41,649 nucleotides of DNA, from the IMG/VR virus record IMGVR_UViG_3300037258_000024, positions 1 through 41,649 of that record. One strand, given 5' to 3'. The notes under the pieces were generated by a model. That model was not told where the DNA came from. It did not search any database and saw only the letters and a list, made by a program, of their open reading frames with translations. This DNA is from a virus. Of this stretch, positions 1-7,538 are shown one piece after another (the stretch's first letter is position 1; every line of letters starts with the position of its first letter). The translations under genes were made by a program, and so were the position numbers.

Positions 1-54
1 ATGAGGTTTAACGGTGTTAAGTGAAGACAACAAGATGAGAAGAAAGAATAAACC

Positions 55-270
55 ATGAGAGTTTACTACGCTATAAGCGCTGAAGTTGTTCAAACTGATG
101 ACGTAGCAGTTTGCGAGCTTACTGTTTCTACGCAAAACGAGACTTATGTATTCACTGACCACAGTAAGCGTCACGTGCATGATGAGCCAGACCAGCGAGT
201 TGGAAGAGATGTAGCTCTAGGTAAAGCTCTAGCTCAGACTGCGTGGGCTTTCTTAGAGGATCATGTTTAG
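55..270 (+). CDS. hypothetical protein, 71 aa
   Basis: This is a small acidic protein of 71 aa that I do not recognise. It starts at ATG with only a weak purine-rich stretch (AGAAAG) upstream, and its 3' end overlaps the first possible codon of the SbcD-like gene, so the two are probably co-transcribed. It has no signal peptide, membrane segment or Cys cluster. The N-terminal half (MRVYYAISAEVV, then a VCELTVSTQNETYVF stretch) looks like alternating beta strands. Position beside recombination genes suggests an early-expressed accessory protein, but that is inference. Confidence 0.6.
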   Translation: MRVYYAISAEVVQTDDVAVCELTVSTQNETYVFTDHSKRHVHDEPDQRVGRDVALGKALAQTAWAFLEDHV

Positions 271-1226
271 GAGTTCTCATCTCTGCCATCATAGTAGTAA
301 ATGACTTGCATCTGTCAGATCTGCCCCCGGCCAGCTGTACAGAGTCTTATACAGATGATTTGTTCAGTCTTTTAGAGCAGACTGTACAGCTTGCTACAGA
401 GCATGAAGCTCTTGTATGCTGGAGCGGAGACGTGTTCCACATAAAGACTCCTTCGCGCAATAGCCACAGATTGGTACAGCGCGTTATAGAACTAGCTAAA
501 AGCTATCCTCATGGTTTGGCTGTCACTCCGGGCAATCACGACACGGTTTCTGATCGTATGGACTCTTTAGCTGGACAGCCTTTGGGAGTCTTATTCAAGT
601 CAGAAGCGGCTGAGTTTCTTAAAGGTTGGCACAGTGACAAGCGTTATCCAGTCTATGGTGTTCCGTGGCTTCAGAGGTTTACTGAAACGACTGTAAATAA
701 GGCGCTAGAGGAGTTTGGAGAGTCTAAACATGTTCGCGCTCTATGTGTGACACATGCTCCTCTTTACCCACCTGGCACAGAGCTTAAATACGAGTTCTTT
801 CCAGCTGTTAAGTGGGCGCAGGCCATGTACGGTAAAGGAAGCGTGGCTTACGGCCATGTGCATGATCCTCATGGAGTGTGGAAGTGCGGTGAGGTAAAGT
901 TTTGCAACTTTGGCTCTCTTTCCAGAGGCTCATTGACAGAATCCCACTTGACTAGGCCAGTTCAAGTAGCTCTCTGGTCGTCTCTTAATGGAGAGTTCAG
1001 ACCACTAACACTTAATTACAGAGACTCTTCTGAAGTTTTCAAGGTTCAGGCTAAGACAGACAAGGCTAGACAGATAAAATTAGATGACTTTCTAGCTTCT
1101 ATTGGCCAGGCTTCTATCCAGATAACGACTACGGCGTCCGTGATGGATTACATTAGGTCGTTGAAGTTGCCTACAGAGCTAGAAGACATAGTCAGAGATC
1201 TTCTTGACTCTGTAGCGATTGCATGA
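243..1226 (+). CDS. SbcD/Mre11-like metallophosphoesterase nuclease
   Basis: This is a calcineurin-like metallophosphoesterase of the SbcD/Mre11 type, expected to be a Mn-dependent DNA nuclease acting on ends or hairpins. All metal-binding motifs are visible: D21/H23 in NDLHLSD, G62-D63, GNHD at 97-100, H in THAP near 170, and GHVH near 204. At 327 aa it covers the phosphoesterase core and a short cap, as expected for phage SbcD-like proteins. The start is uncertain. GTG at 243 is the only conventional codon before the first conserved strand, but the best Shine-Dalgarno (AGGAG, 269-273) lies downstream of it and points to an ATC codon at 279. The likely ATPase partner is the half-SMC protein at 3914. 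Confidence 0.85.
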   Translation: MGFLRGSCLGVLISAIIVVNDLHLSDLPPASCTESYTDDLFSLLEQTVQLATEHEALVCWSGDVFHIKTPSRNSHRLVQRVIELAKSYPHGLAVTPGNHDTVSDRMDSLAGQPLGVLFKSEAAEFLKGWHSDKRYPVYGVPWLQRFTETTVNKALEEFGESKHVRALCVTHAPLYPPGTELKYEFFPAVKWAQAMYGKGSVAYGHVHDPHGVWKCGEVKFCNFGSLSRGSLTESHLTRPVQVALWSSLNGEFRPLTLNYRDSSEVFKVQAKTDKARQIKLDDFLASIGQASIQITTTASVMDYIRSLKLPTELEDIVRDLLDSVAIA

Positions 1227-1255
1227 TAAGCTGATGCTCCAGATAGGAGTAAAAG

Positions 1256-1759
1256 ATGAAAAAGTACAATGAGCTCATGATATTCGATTTAGATTCCACT
1301 CTTTCTGATACGAGACATAGAAATCACCTGTCTCCGTTTGTAAATTCAGACTCAGACTGGCCTAAGTATGCCAAGGCTTGCGTAGACGATCCTCCAATGT
1401 TGTCTAATATCTACATGATGAATACCATGTGGGAGCATTGGGGTATATACCTTCTCACTGGCCGCGACATAGCGGCTCATGATGAAACAAGATGGTGGCT
1501 TTCCCGTCACGGAGCTAAGTATGATTTCTTAAAGATGCGGGACACAACAGACATAGAAGGCAACGGAGCTTACAAGGTTAAGCACATAAAGGAACTCCTT
1601 GACAGTGGCTACAAGGTGCACTGTTTGTTTGACGACTGGCCTGCTACAGTCGAAGAAGTTCGTAAGTCCGGCGTAAATGCGGTGTGCCTAAATCCTATGT
1701 ATGTTGATGAGGCTATGTTAGGGTATGAGACTTTTGCAAAGGCTGATAACCCACTATGA
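1256..1759 (+). CDS. HAD-family phosphatase, polynucleotide 3'-phosphatase-like
   Basis: This is a 167-aa HAD-superfamily hydrolase. The four HAD motifs are present: D11-L-D13-S-T15 (nucleophile and acid/base Asp), T68 in LLTGR, a Lys in YKVKHI near 108, and the acidic LFDDW near 125. The size and the LLTGR motif resemble the phosphatase half of phage polynucleotide kinase-phosphatases and small 5'/3' nucleotidases; no kinase domain is attached. A clear AGGAG at 1245-1249 lies 6 nt before the ATG. The gene ends in an ATGA overlap with the RecB/Cas4-like nuclease gene, so translation is probably coupled. A role in cleaning DNA ends or removing 3'-phosphates is inferred from the motifs and neighbours; a nucleotide phosphatase is the alternative. 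Confidence 0.8.
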   Translation: MKKYNELMIFDLDSTLSDTRHRNHLSPFVNSDSDWPKYAKACVDDPPMLSNIYMMNTMWEHWGIYLLTGRDIAAHDETRWWLSRHGAKYDFLKMRDTTDIEGNGAYKVKHIKELLDSGYKVHCLFDDWPATVEEVRKSGVNAVCLNPMYVDEAMLGYETFAKADNPL

Positions 1760-2583
1760 CAGATGATAAACTGCTAACTGTCTCATGGAGTAGACTTAAA
1801 GCTTGGCAAGAGTGCCGACAGAAGGCATTTCTACAGTCTCAGCGGGTTAAGAACCGAGCTGGCGACATTAGGATCTTCTTTAAAGGTACTGTAACTGACC
1901 GCATTTTGCGGCAATGGCTTCAGGATGTAGACAGGCACCCAAATGCGATGCCTGGCATGGTAGACGACTATGCTGAGAGGTATGAGCAGGAATGTAAAGA
2001 CACTGGGCAGGGCGTAGCGAGGTGGAAGCACATAGATGACAGAGCTCAAGCTCTAGAGTGGTGTAAGAGACTACTAGAGAAGCTTGAGCCTATAATGGAT
2101 GAGCTTGTAGTGCCGTACATGCCTTTTGTTGAGGCAGACAAACATGTAAAAGCTATAATACGAGTACCAGATGTCATGGGTGAGAGTCGAGAGATTCAAC
2201 TCATTGGTATCATGGACATTTTTATAGATACTGTACCATTTATGGCTATCTATGACTTAAAGGCCACTGAAAATCCTAACTATTGGAAAAGTACCATAAT
2301 GCAGTTGGCTTTTTATTACCTCATAGTGCAGTCTATGCCAGGTCACAGGAAACCAGATAAGACAGCTCTTATACAGCCTATGTGCTCTCAGCAAGTTCTG
2401 CCTTTTGAAGTTACTAGAGACCATACAATGGATATTGTTAGGCATGTGACTAATTATGCTCAGAGTGTCTGGAGCCTTGATTTTGCCCCAAAAGACAGTG
2501 ACACAGGCTGCTCATGGTGTCCAGTAAAGCATGCCTGTGCGAAGTTCAAGAAGGGTGAGGACGGTAGATTGAGTTGGGTGTAG
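1756..2583 (+). CDS. RecB/Cas4-like PD-(D/E)XK nuclease with Fe-S type Cys cluster
   Basis: This 275-aa protein has the layout of the RecB/AddB/Cas4 nuclease family. The N-terminal helix carries WSRLKAWQECRQK, with the first Cys. A central GIMDIF Asp is followed by AIYDLKAT (the DxK catalytic pair of PD-(D/E)XK) and then QLAFYYLI, the usual QxxxY-type motif. The C-terminal CSWCPVKHAC supplies three more Cys. One N-terminal plus three C-terminal Cys is the classic 4Fe-4S iron-staple arrangement. It probably resects DNA ends as a single-strand exonuclease, next to the SbcD-like nuclease. The start overlaps the HAD gene stop (ATGA). Confidence 0.85.
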   Translation: MTDDKLLTVSWSRLKAWQECRQKAFLQSQRVKNRAGDIRIFFKGTVTDRILRQWLQDVDRHPNAMPGMVDDYAERYEQECKDTGQGVARWKHIDDRAQALEWCKRLLEKLEPIMDELVVPYMPFVEADKHVKAIIRVPDVMGESREIQLIGIMDIFIDTVPFMAIYDLKATENPNYWKSTIMQLAFYYLIVQSMPGHRKPDKTALIQPMCSQQVLPFEVTRDHTMDIVRHVTNYAQSVWSLDFAPKDSDTGCSWCPVKHACAKFKKGEDGRLSWV

Positions 2584-2825
2584 AAGAATCGATCAGTCTG
2601 AGTCTCGCAGAGCTTAAAATTAGAGTCGAGAAGAGCAGAGAAGTCATGTTGCATCAGCAGTTTCTTCATGAAGAGGCAGTTAAAATAGCAGACGAAGCTC
2701 TAATCAAGCTCAAGAAAGACTATGGCGTGGATTCTGTTGAAGAGGCTGCAAAGCTTTTGAAAGATAAGGCTAAAGCTGTGGAGAATTTGATAGAGCGAGC
2801 TAACGGAGTGTTAGACAGTGCCTGA
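2574..2825 (+). CDS. small coiled-coil protein
   Basis: This 83-aa, highly charged, helical protein is rich in Lys, Glu, Ala and Leu with heptad spacing over most of its length (for example LAELKIRVEKS and VEEAAKLLKDKAKAVENL), so a coiled coil is likely. The TTG start overlaps the end of the upstream nuclease gene, and the gene ends 8 nt inside the sliding clamp gene, so it sits in a translationally coupled series. An AAGGGTGAGG stretch lies 13 nt upstream, a rather long spacing. I do not recognise a family. It could be an adaptor between the nuclease and clamp, or the coiled-coil piece missing from the half-SMC ATPase; both ideas are inference from position. Confidence 0.65.
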   Translation: MGVEESISLSLAELKIRVEKSREVMLHQQFLHEEAVKIADEALIKLKKDYGVDSVEEAAKLLKDKAKAVENLIERANGVLDSA

Positions 2826-3930
2826 GTTACAAGTGTCTAGAGATTTACTGCGTGACATGCTAGGCAAGGCATGGCCTGCTGTGGCTCCTAGTGGCTCTAC
2901 GCCTGCTCTACAGTGTTTCTACTTTGAAGTGCGAGAGTCAGAGCTTCTTATCGCTGCCTCTAACCATGAATGCTCAGTTATTGTCACTGAGGACGTGTTA
3001 AGTAATGACATCTTCAGTTTTTTAGTGCCTGCACAGAGATTCCTCTCTATCATTAAAGGCTGTTCTACAGGGATGGTACAGGTTTCAGTGTCCCATAACC
3101 TATTGACTGTAGCAGCTGGGGTGTCTGTCTGGGAGATAAAGCTTCCGGCTGTCACGTTTCCAGAACTTCCCAAAGTCAAAAAGCCTTCAGTGTTAATCAG
3201 CGGTCCAGTGTTAAGAGAGGCCATGAAGGCTACACGCAGATCAATGTCTACATCGCCTTACAAGCCCACATTGCGTATGCTTGACATCTCCAAAGGCAAG
3301 ATGACTTCTTGTGATGGTCTTAGGCTTACACAGGCTTCTCTAGGTGAGGATTTCCCTTATGATTTTACTACGGCTATCCCATGTGCAGCTGCGGATGTAG
3401 TTTGGAGTCTCATTAAAGATGATTCCGTAAAAGAAGTAGGATTAGGCGTATTGGATAAGCAGTATCTGTATCAGATACCAGGTGCTTCAATTTTAGCTCA
3501 GAAGATGGTTAGCCGCTTTCCCGATGTTGATCAGATCATGTTGCGGCCAGCAATGGAGAACAAGCTTGTTTTGGTTGTGAGCAGATCAGGGTTTCTAAGT
3601 GCTATTGATCGTGTTAGAATAAACGCGGACACAGAAACTGAAGCCATTGGGCTCGTTCTGTCAGCCAAAAGCATCACAGTTACTTCTAGGGATATAAATG
3701 GCAACGGCGGAACTGAAACTATCCCATCTAGCTGGATGGGTAAAGATAGAACACTCATCGTTAATCATAAGTATCTGACGACGTTGTTGAGAAGTGTAGA
3801 CAGTCCGGAATGTAAGTTTTTCTTAGGAGAAGACACTCGTTCTAGAAAGTCTGTTCTTCTGCTGGTTGATGAAGACAAAGGCATAACCGGACTCGTACCT
3901 CAGTTGGTGGGCAATGTCAGAGTATGGTGA
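2818..3930 (+). CDS. dnaN: DNA polymerase III beta subunit-like sliding clamp
   Basis: At 370 aa this matches bacterial DnaN in length (about 366-380 aa) and has its repeating beta-clamp pattern: MPELQVSRDLLRDMLGKAWPAV at the N-terminus, ALQCFYFEV and LLIAASNHECSV typical of domain 1, then the FLVPAQRFLSIIK and SRFPDVDQIM segments and a SGFLSAIDRVRI helix of domain 3. It should form a ring around DNA and hold the polymerase on the template. The start is GTG, 8 nt inside the preceding gene, and the 3' end overlaps the half-SMC gene by 17 nt. The C-terminus (QLVGNVRVW) does not show the usual MPMR-type ending. The DnaX-like gene downstream suggests the phage brings its own clamp-loading function. 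Confidence 0.85.
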   Translation: MPELQVSRDLLRDMLGKAWPAVAPSGSTPALQCFYFEVRESELLIAASNHECSVIVTEDVLSNDIFSFLVPAQRFLSIIKGCSTGMVQVSVSHNLLTVAAGVSVWEIKLPAVTFPELPKVKKPSVLISGPVLREAMKATRRSMSTSPYKPTLRMLDISKGKMTSCDGLRLTQASLGEDFPYDFTTAIPCAAADVVWSLIKDDSVKEVGLGVLDKQYLYQIPGASILAQKMVSRFPDVDQIMLRPAMENKLVLVVSRSGFLSAIDRVRINADTETEAIGLVLSAKSITVTSRDINGNGGTETIPSSWMGKDRTLIVNHKYLTTLLRSVDSPECKFFLGEDTRSRKSVLLLVDEDKGITGLVPQLVGNVRVW

Positions 3931-4564
3931 TTTGAAGAAGAGACTGGACACCAAGCGGCAACAGTATGCCCAAGACTATGGAGTGCTTAAAGCTCACATA
4001 GAGACAATGAAGGATATTGCAAGGCGTCTAGTTGAGCTAGATGTTAAAGCCGAGAATCTTAGAGTGGCCTCAGCTCTGTTAGCAGGCATAGGCGAAGAGC
4101 GTCAGAAGACCACTCAAGATCAGATAGAGATGTTGGTCACTCAAGGTCTTCAGAAGATCTTCGGTAGTAGTCTCAGTTTTCATGTCGTTCAGGCTATCAA
4201 GGGTAAATCTCCAATAGTTGAATTTGTAATACGGACTGAGCTTGCGGACGGCAAAGTTCGAGAAACTGACATTTTCAGCTCCATGGGTGGCGGGGTGTCA
4301 GCTGTTGCAGGTTTTCTATTAAGACTAGTAGTGCTGCTACTGGCAAAAGACGGCAAAGATGCTATACTTGTACTAGATGAAACTTTCGCACATGTGTCTG
4401 ACTCCTATTTACCTGCTCTGGCTGAGTTTCTAAGAGATGTAGTAGACAAAGCTCCTGTGCAGATATTACTCGTAACGCACCAGCCGGTATTTGCCGAACA
4501 GTCTGATAAGGTATACAGGTTCTCACTAGATAATGCTGGGCATACCGTGGCGCGCGAGATGTAA
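3914..4564 (+). CDS. half SMC/Rad50-like ATPase, C-terminal lobe only
   Basis: This 216-aa protein starts with a coiled coil (about 1-75) and ends with the C-terminal lobe of an SMC/Rad50/SbcC ATPase. The signature motif is SSMGGGVSA (122-130), Walker B is AILVLDETFA (150-159, D155/E156), and H189 of LLVTHQP is the H-loop. There is no Walker A (GxxGxGKS/T) anywhere in it. It therefore matches the second half of SbcC without the first half. It could pair in trans with a separate Walker-A protein outside this window, with a host SbcC, or act without ATP hydrolysis. It overlaps the clamp gene by 17 nt. The SbcD-like nuclease at 243 is its likely partner. Confidence 0.8.
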   Translation: MSEYGDLKKRLDTKRQQYAQDYGVLKAHIETMKDIARRLVELDVKAENLRVASALLAGIGEERQKTTQDQIEMLVTQGLQKIFGSSLSFHVVQAIKGKSPIVEFVIRTELADGKVRETDIFSSMGGGVSAVAGFLLRLVVLLLAKDGKDAILVLDETFAHVSDSYLPALAEFLRDVVDKAPVQILLVTHQPVFAEQSDKVYRFSLDNAGHTVAREM

Positions 4565-4615
4565 ACTGGCTAAAGCGACGATTATGACAGTCTAAGGACT
4601 TAAGAGGAGACACGG

Positions 4616-6796
4616 ATGGAAGCTCTAGCAAATAAGTACAGGCCACGGCGATTTGATGACATTCTAGGGCAGAAAGCAGTCTCTCAGCTTCTTAAGCAGA
4701 TGGTAATAAAAGGAACAGCGCCAACGGCCATGCTATTAACTGGCCCACGGGGCAGCGGAAAAGCTCAGCCTTTGGATTCTTTGGTACTAACACCTTTTGG
4801 GTTTAGACCCATGTCTTCTCTTAAAATAGGCGACTCCGTAGCTGATCCAGAGGGAGGTTATTCTGAGGTAGTTGGCATTTTCCCCCAGGGGTCACAGAGA
4901 GTGTATCGGTTAACTTTCTCTGATGGTTCTAGTTGTGAATCTACTCTTGATCATTTGTGGGAGCTCGAGATCTGGAAGGGAAAGAAGTGCAAAGGTAAAC
5001 GACATGCCAAATTAGAGAGAGAAGTTAAAACAACGGCTCAGTGGGCCGACTTTATTAAAAAGCCTTCATATAGAGCACACCGAGCTAGATTAGTATCAAC
5101 TGCTAGTCTTGATGAATTTGATATGACAGAAGAAAATTTACCTTTAGATCCATACTTGTTAGGCGCGTTACTAGGGGATGGCAGTATTAGTTCAGGCTCT
5201 CCTAGGCTAGAGACAGCTGACATAGAAATATTGGAGGCAGTGTCCAGAGTATTGCCTAGTGGCATAAAAGCTAAGTTTGTTACTACTGCCAGTAAATCAT
5301 CTACCTTCAATTTGACTGCGGGACAGATGGGAGGGGCAGCTAATCCTATAACAACTGCTTTACGAGATTTGCAGGTGTGGGGCACTAAGTCTGACACTAA
5401 ATTTGTGCCAAATGTTTATAAAGAGGCTTCTGCTAAAACACGTCTAGCTGTTCTTCAAGGTCTAATGGATACAGACGGAAATTGGGCAAGTTCAGGAGCC
5501 CAGTTTTCTTCAGCTTCTAAAAAACTGAGAGACGATGTAGTGTGGTTAGCCAGATCTTTAGGGTTGCGAGTAACTTCTCATTCTAAGAACACTAGTTATC
5601 GGTATAAAGGTGAGAGCCTCCAAGGAAAAATTGCATATACAGCCTCTATTCGTGACACGAAGAATTTGAGAGTGTTTAGGTTGTCTAGGAAGCTAAAAGA
5701 AGTTTCTTCTTCAACTTATTATAGGTATTTAGTGTCTGTAGAATACTCTAGAGACATTGATTGTCAGTGCATAAAAGTTTCAGCACCTTCACAGTTGTAT
5801 ATTACTAATGATTTTATTCCTACTCATAATACGACTACAGCTCGGGTAGTCGCAGCGGCTGTCAACTGTGAGATCAGTAGTGATCCTCCTTGTGGCTCTT
5901 GTTCTTCTTGTGAGTCTATATTCAGTGACAGCTCTTTGGACTATCGAGAAATTGACGCTTCTACCAATGGGCTAGTGGACAATATTAGAAAGTTGCAGGA
6001 AGACATCCTGTATCAGACTCCAGGCAAGATGCACATAATAACCCTTGACGAAGTGCAAGGTCTCAGTTCAGCTGCATCTAATGCTTTGTTGAAGACTCTG
6101 GAGAATGCCCCAGAGGGCGTAATGTTTATTCTGGTCAGCACAGAATCTGATAAGATCCTTTCCACTATTAAAAGCCGCTGCATGTCTTTCCAGTTCCGTA
6201 AGGTTTCCCCAGATGTGGTAGCAAAGAGATTGTATGAGATCAATAAACTTGAGCATTTAGGTGTTGACTCAGAGGCTCTTGTGGCCATAGCTGACCGTTC
6301 TGACGGCGCTCTTAGAGATGCTTTGGTTACTTTGGACCAGATCAGCCGTGCTGGAGTGACCACTTTCGAAGAATTCAAAGACCTATTCGGCAATCCTGAT
6401 TTTGCTCCTTCACTGATGCTAACAATGTTTCATGGTGACTATGCAAAAGCTTATGAGCTGCTAGACAGTCATCTTAAGTACACTGGGGACTCTTCTTCAG
6501 TTGTAGCGGGCCTGGTAAACACTCTCCGTGACATTTTAGTGCTTCAGGGCGGCGGATCTTTGGATGTTCGGGCTTCTGCTTTGAAACTAAGGACTGAGCT
6601 GGCGCAGAAGGTGGCCACGGAGCGAGTACTAGCGGCCATGAAGGCTCTTTGGGACCTAAAGGTGAAGCTCCGTATAGGTGAGGATTCCCAGAGCTCCCTT
6701 AACCTAGTAGTTAGTGTTATTACGCAGACGCTTTCAGAGCGTCCTAAAGTAGAGTACGTTCCATCAACTGTTGGGCTGGAAATGGCGGAAAAGTGA
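4616..6796 (+). CDS. dnaX: DNA polymerase III gamma/tau (clamp loader ATPase) with intein
   Basis: The exteins form a 370-aa DnaX-like AAA+ ATPase. It opens with the hallmark NKYRPRRFDDILGQ, then a Walker A (GPRGSGK|TTTAR) split by an intein, a zinc module (C in VNCE, then CGSCSSCES), Walker B/DExx in ITLDEVQ, sensor 1 VSTE and the arginine-finger region STIKSRC. A helical domain follows to the end; the tau-specific C-terminal domains are absent. It would load the phage clamp at 2818. A strong AGAGGAGA lies about 6 nt before the ATG. No delta or delta' gene is visible here, so host subunits may complete the loader. The 356-aa intein must be spliced out to restore the P-loop, so this gene is probably inactive until splicing. 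Confidence 0.9.
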   Translation: MEALANKYRPRRFDDILGQKAVSQLLKQMVIKGTAPTAMLLTGPRGSGKAQPLDSLVLTPFGFRPMSSLKIGDSVADPEGGYSEVVGIFPQGSQRVYRLTFSDGSSCESTLDHLWELEIWKGKKCKGKRHAKLEREVKTTAQWADFIKKPSYRAHRARLVSTASLDEFDMTEENLPLDPYLLGALLGDGSISSGSPRLETADIEILEAVSRVLPSGIKAKFVTTASKSSTFNLTAGQMGGAANPITTALRDLQVWGTKSDTKFVPNVYKEASAKTRLAVLQGLMDTDGNWASSGAQFSSASKKLRDDVVWLARSLGLRVTSHSKNTSYRYKGESLQGKIAYTASIRDTKNLRVFRLSRKLKEVSSSTYYRYLVSVEYSRDIDCQCIKVSAPSQLYITNDFIPTHNTTTARVVAAAVNCEISSDPPCGSCSSCESIFSDSSLDYREIDASTNGLVDNIRKLQEDILYQTPGKMHIITLDEVQGLSSAASNALLKTLENAPEGVMFILVSTESDKILSTIKSRCMSFQFRKVSPDVVAKRLYEINKLEHLGVDSEALVAIADRSDGALRDALVTLDQISRAGVTTFEEFKDLFGNPDFAPSLMLTMFHGDYAKAYELLDSHLKYTGDSSSVVAGLVNTLRDILVLQGGGSLDVRASALKLRTELAQKVATERVLAAMKALWDLKVKLRIGEDSQSSLNLVVSVITQTLSERPKVEYVPSTVGLEMAEK
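4763..5830 (+). mobile_element. DnaX intein, class 3-like, with LAGLIDADG endonuclease
   Basis: This 356-aa in-frame insertion starts at Ala (AQPLDSLVLTPFGF) between K49 and T of the DnaX P-loop and ends PTHN before TTTAR. Hint motifs are visible: block A PLDSLVLTP, block B STLDHLW, block F DCQCIKVSAP, block G FIPTHN. The first residue is not Cys or Ser, while a Trp after the block B His, a Cys in DCQC and a Thr in PTHN form the WCT set known from class 3 inteins, which use an internal Cys. Two dodecapeptide motifs, LLGALLGDGSI and LQGLMDTDGNW, mark a LAGLIDADG homing endonuclease, so it is probably mobile. The +1 extein residue is Thr. Confidence 0.88.
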
Positions 6797-6859
6797 CTAT
6801 GGGCCTTCAAAAGTGGTCAAGTATTTCAAGATTTCATAAGGATGGGGTATAGGAAAGAC

Positions 6860-7537
6860 ATGCAGTCAGTAGATACTTTAATCATTGTTCCTTCTAGAAG
6901 ACGGCCGCACAGTATACAGTGTTTAGTGCAAGACTTTTTTAAAACTTCTTCAGGTCGCTCTGATCTTCATGTCGTCGTGGACTTTGATGATGATTATAAA
7001 GATCAATACATTGCAGACTCTAAAATTGACAGTCGCTACTCACTTCAAGTAGGTCCTAGACGCAGATTAAATGGATCTTTGAATGCTGCTGCTGTTGTAA
7101 ATGCTCCCCACTATGACTATTTAGGATTCATGGGTGACGATCATAGACCCAGAACTCAGGGATGGGATACCAAACTTGTACAGTCTATAGGCGACAGTCC
7201 AGGGGTTTCTTATGGTAATGATCTTTTTCAGGGAGAGAGACTTCCTACATCAGTAATTCTTTCTTCTAAAATAGTCAAAGTTCTCGGATATATGGCCCCG
7301 CCAGAATTTATTCATATGTATTTAGACAATACGTGGAAAGAGTGGGGTTTAGGTCTGGGTAATATTAACTATCTTCCAGATGTTATAATTGAGCATCTTC
7401 ACCCAGTGGCCAATAAAGCTAAGTTAGATACCGGTTATGTTGAGGCTGAGAGTTTCATGATTGCTGATAGACTTGCTTGGGAGAAGTATGTAAGTTCTGG
7501 CAAGTTAGCTCAAGATATTAAGAAGGTTAAAGACTAG
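6860..7537 (+). CDS. GT-A fold glycosyltransferase-like protein
   Basis: This is a probable nucleotide-sugar-dependent glycosyltransferase of family-2 type fold, about 225 aa. The N-terminus has the first Rossmann-like strand (DTLIIVPSRRRP), then an acidic DFDDDYKD stretch and GFMGDDHRPR, which offers the metal-binding DxD-type acids. A late VEAESFMIADRLAW helix follows. I chose the ATG at 6860 because AGGAAAG lies just upstream; an in-frame ATG at 6842 has no spaced ribosome site. It is the first gene of a four-gene set with 1-nt gaps or ATGA overlaps (glycosyltransferase, methyltransferase, epimerase, glycosyltransferase). The acceptor (DNA base, virion protein or host glycan) cannot be told from sequence. 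Confidence 0.7.
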   Translation: MQSVDTLIIVPSRRRPHSIQCLVQDFFKTSSGRSDLHVVVDFDDDYKDQYIADSKIDSRYSLQVGPRRRLNGSLNAAAVVNAPHYDYLGFMGDDHRPRTQGWDTKLVQSIGDSPGVSYGNDLFQGERLPTSVILSSKIVKVLGYMAPPEFIHMYLDNTWKEWGLGLGNINYLPDVIIEHLHPVANKAKLDTGYVEAESFMIADRLAWEKYVSSGKLAQDIKKVKD

Positions 7538-7538
7538 T

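Noticed and set aside
1-54. Seven-codon ORF at the left edge (ATG 1 to TGA 22)
   Set aside because: It is too short to support; it may be the end of a gene outside the window, and stops in the other frames occur within 11 nt.
5038-6393. Reverse-strand frames across dnaX
   Set aside because: The forward frame has full DnaX and intein motifs; the reverse translations have no recognisable motif or start signal.
6799-6852. 17-codon ORF between dnaX and the first glycosyltransferase
   Set aside because: It is too short, has no ribosome site and overlaps the likely leader of the next gene.
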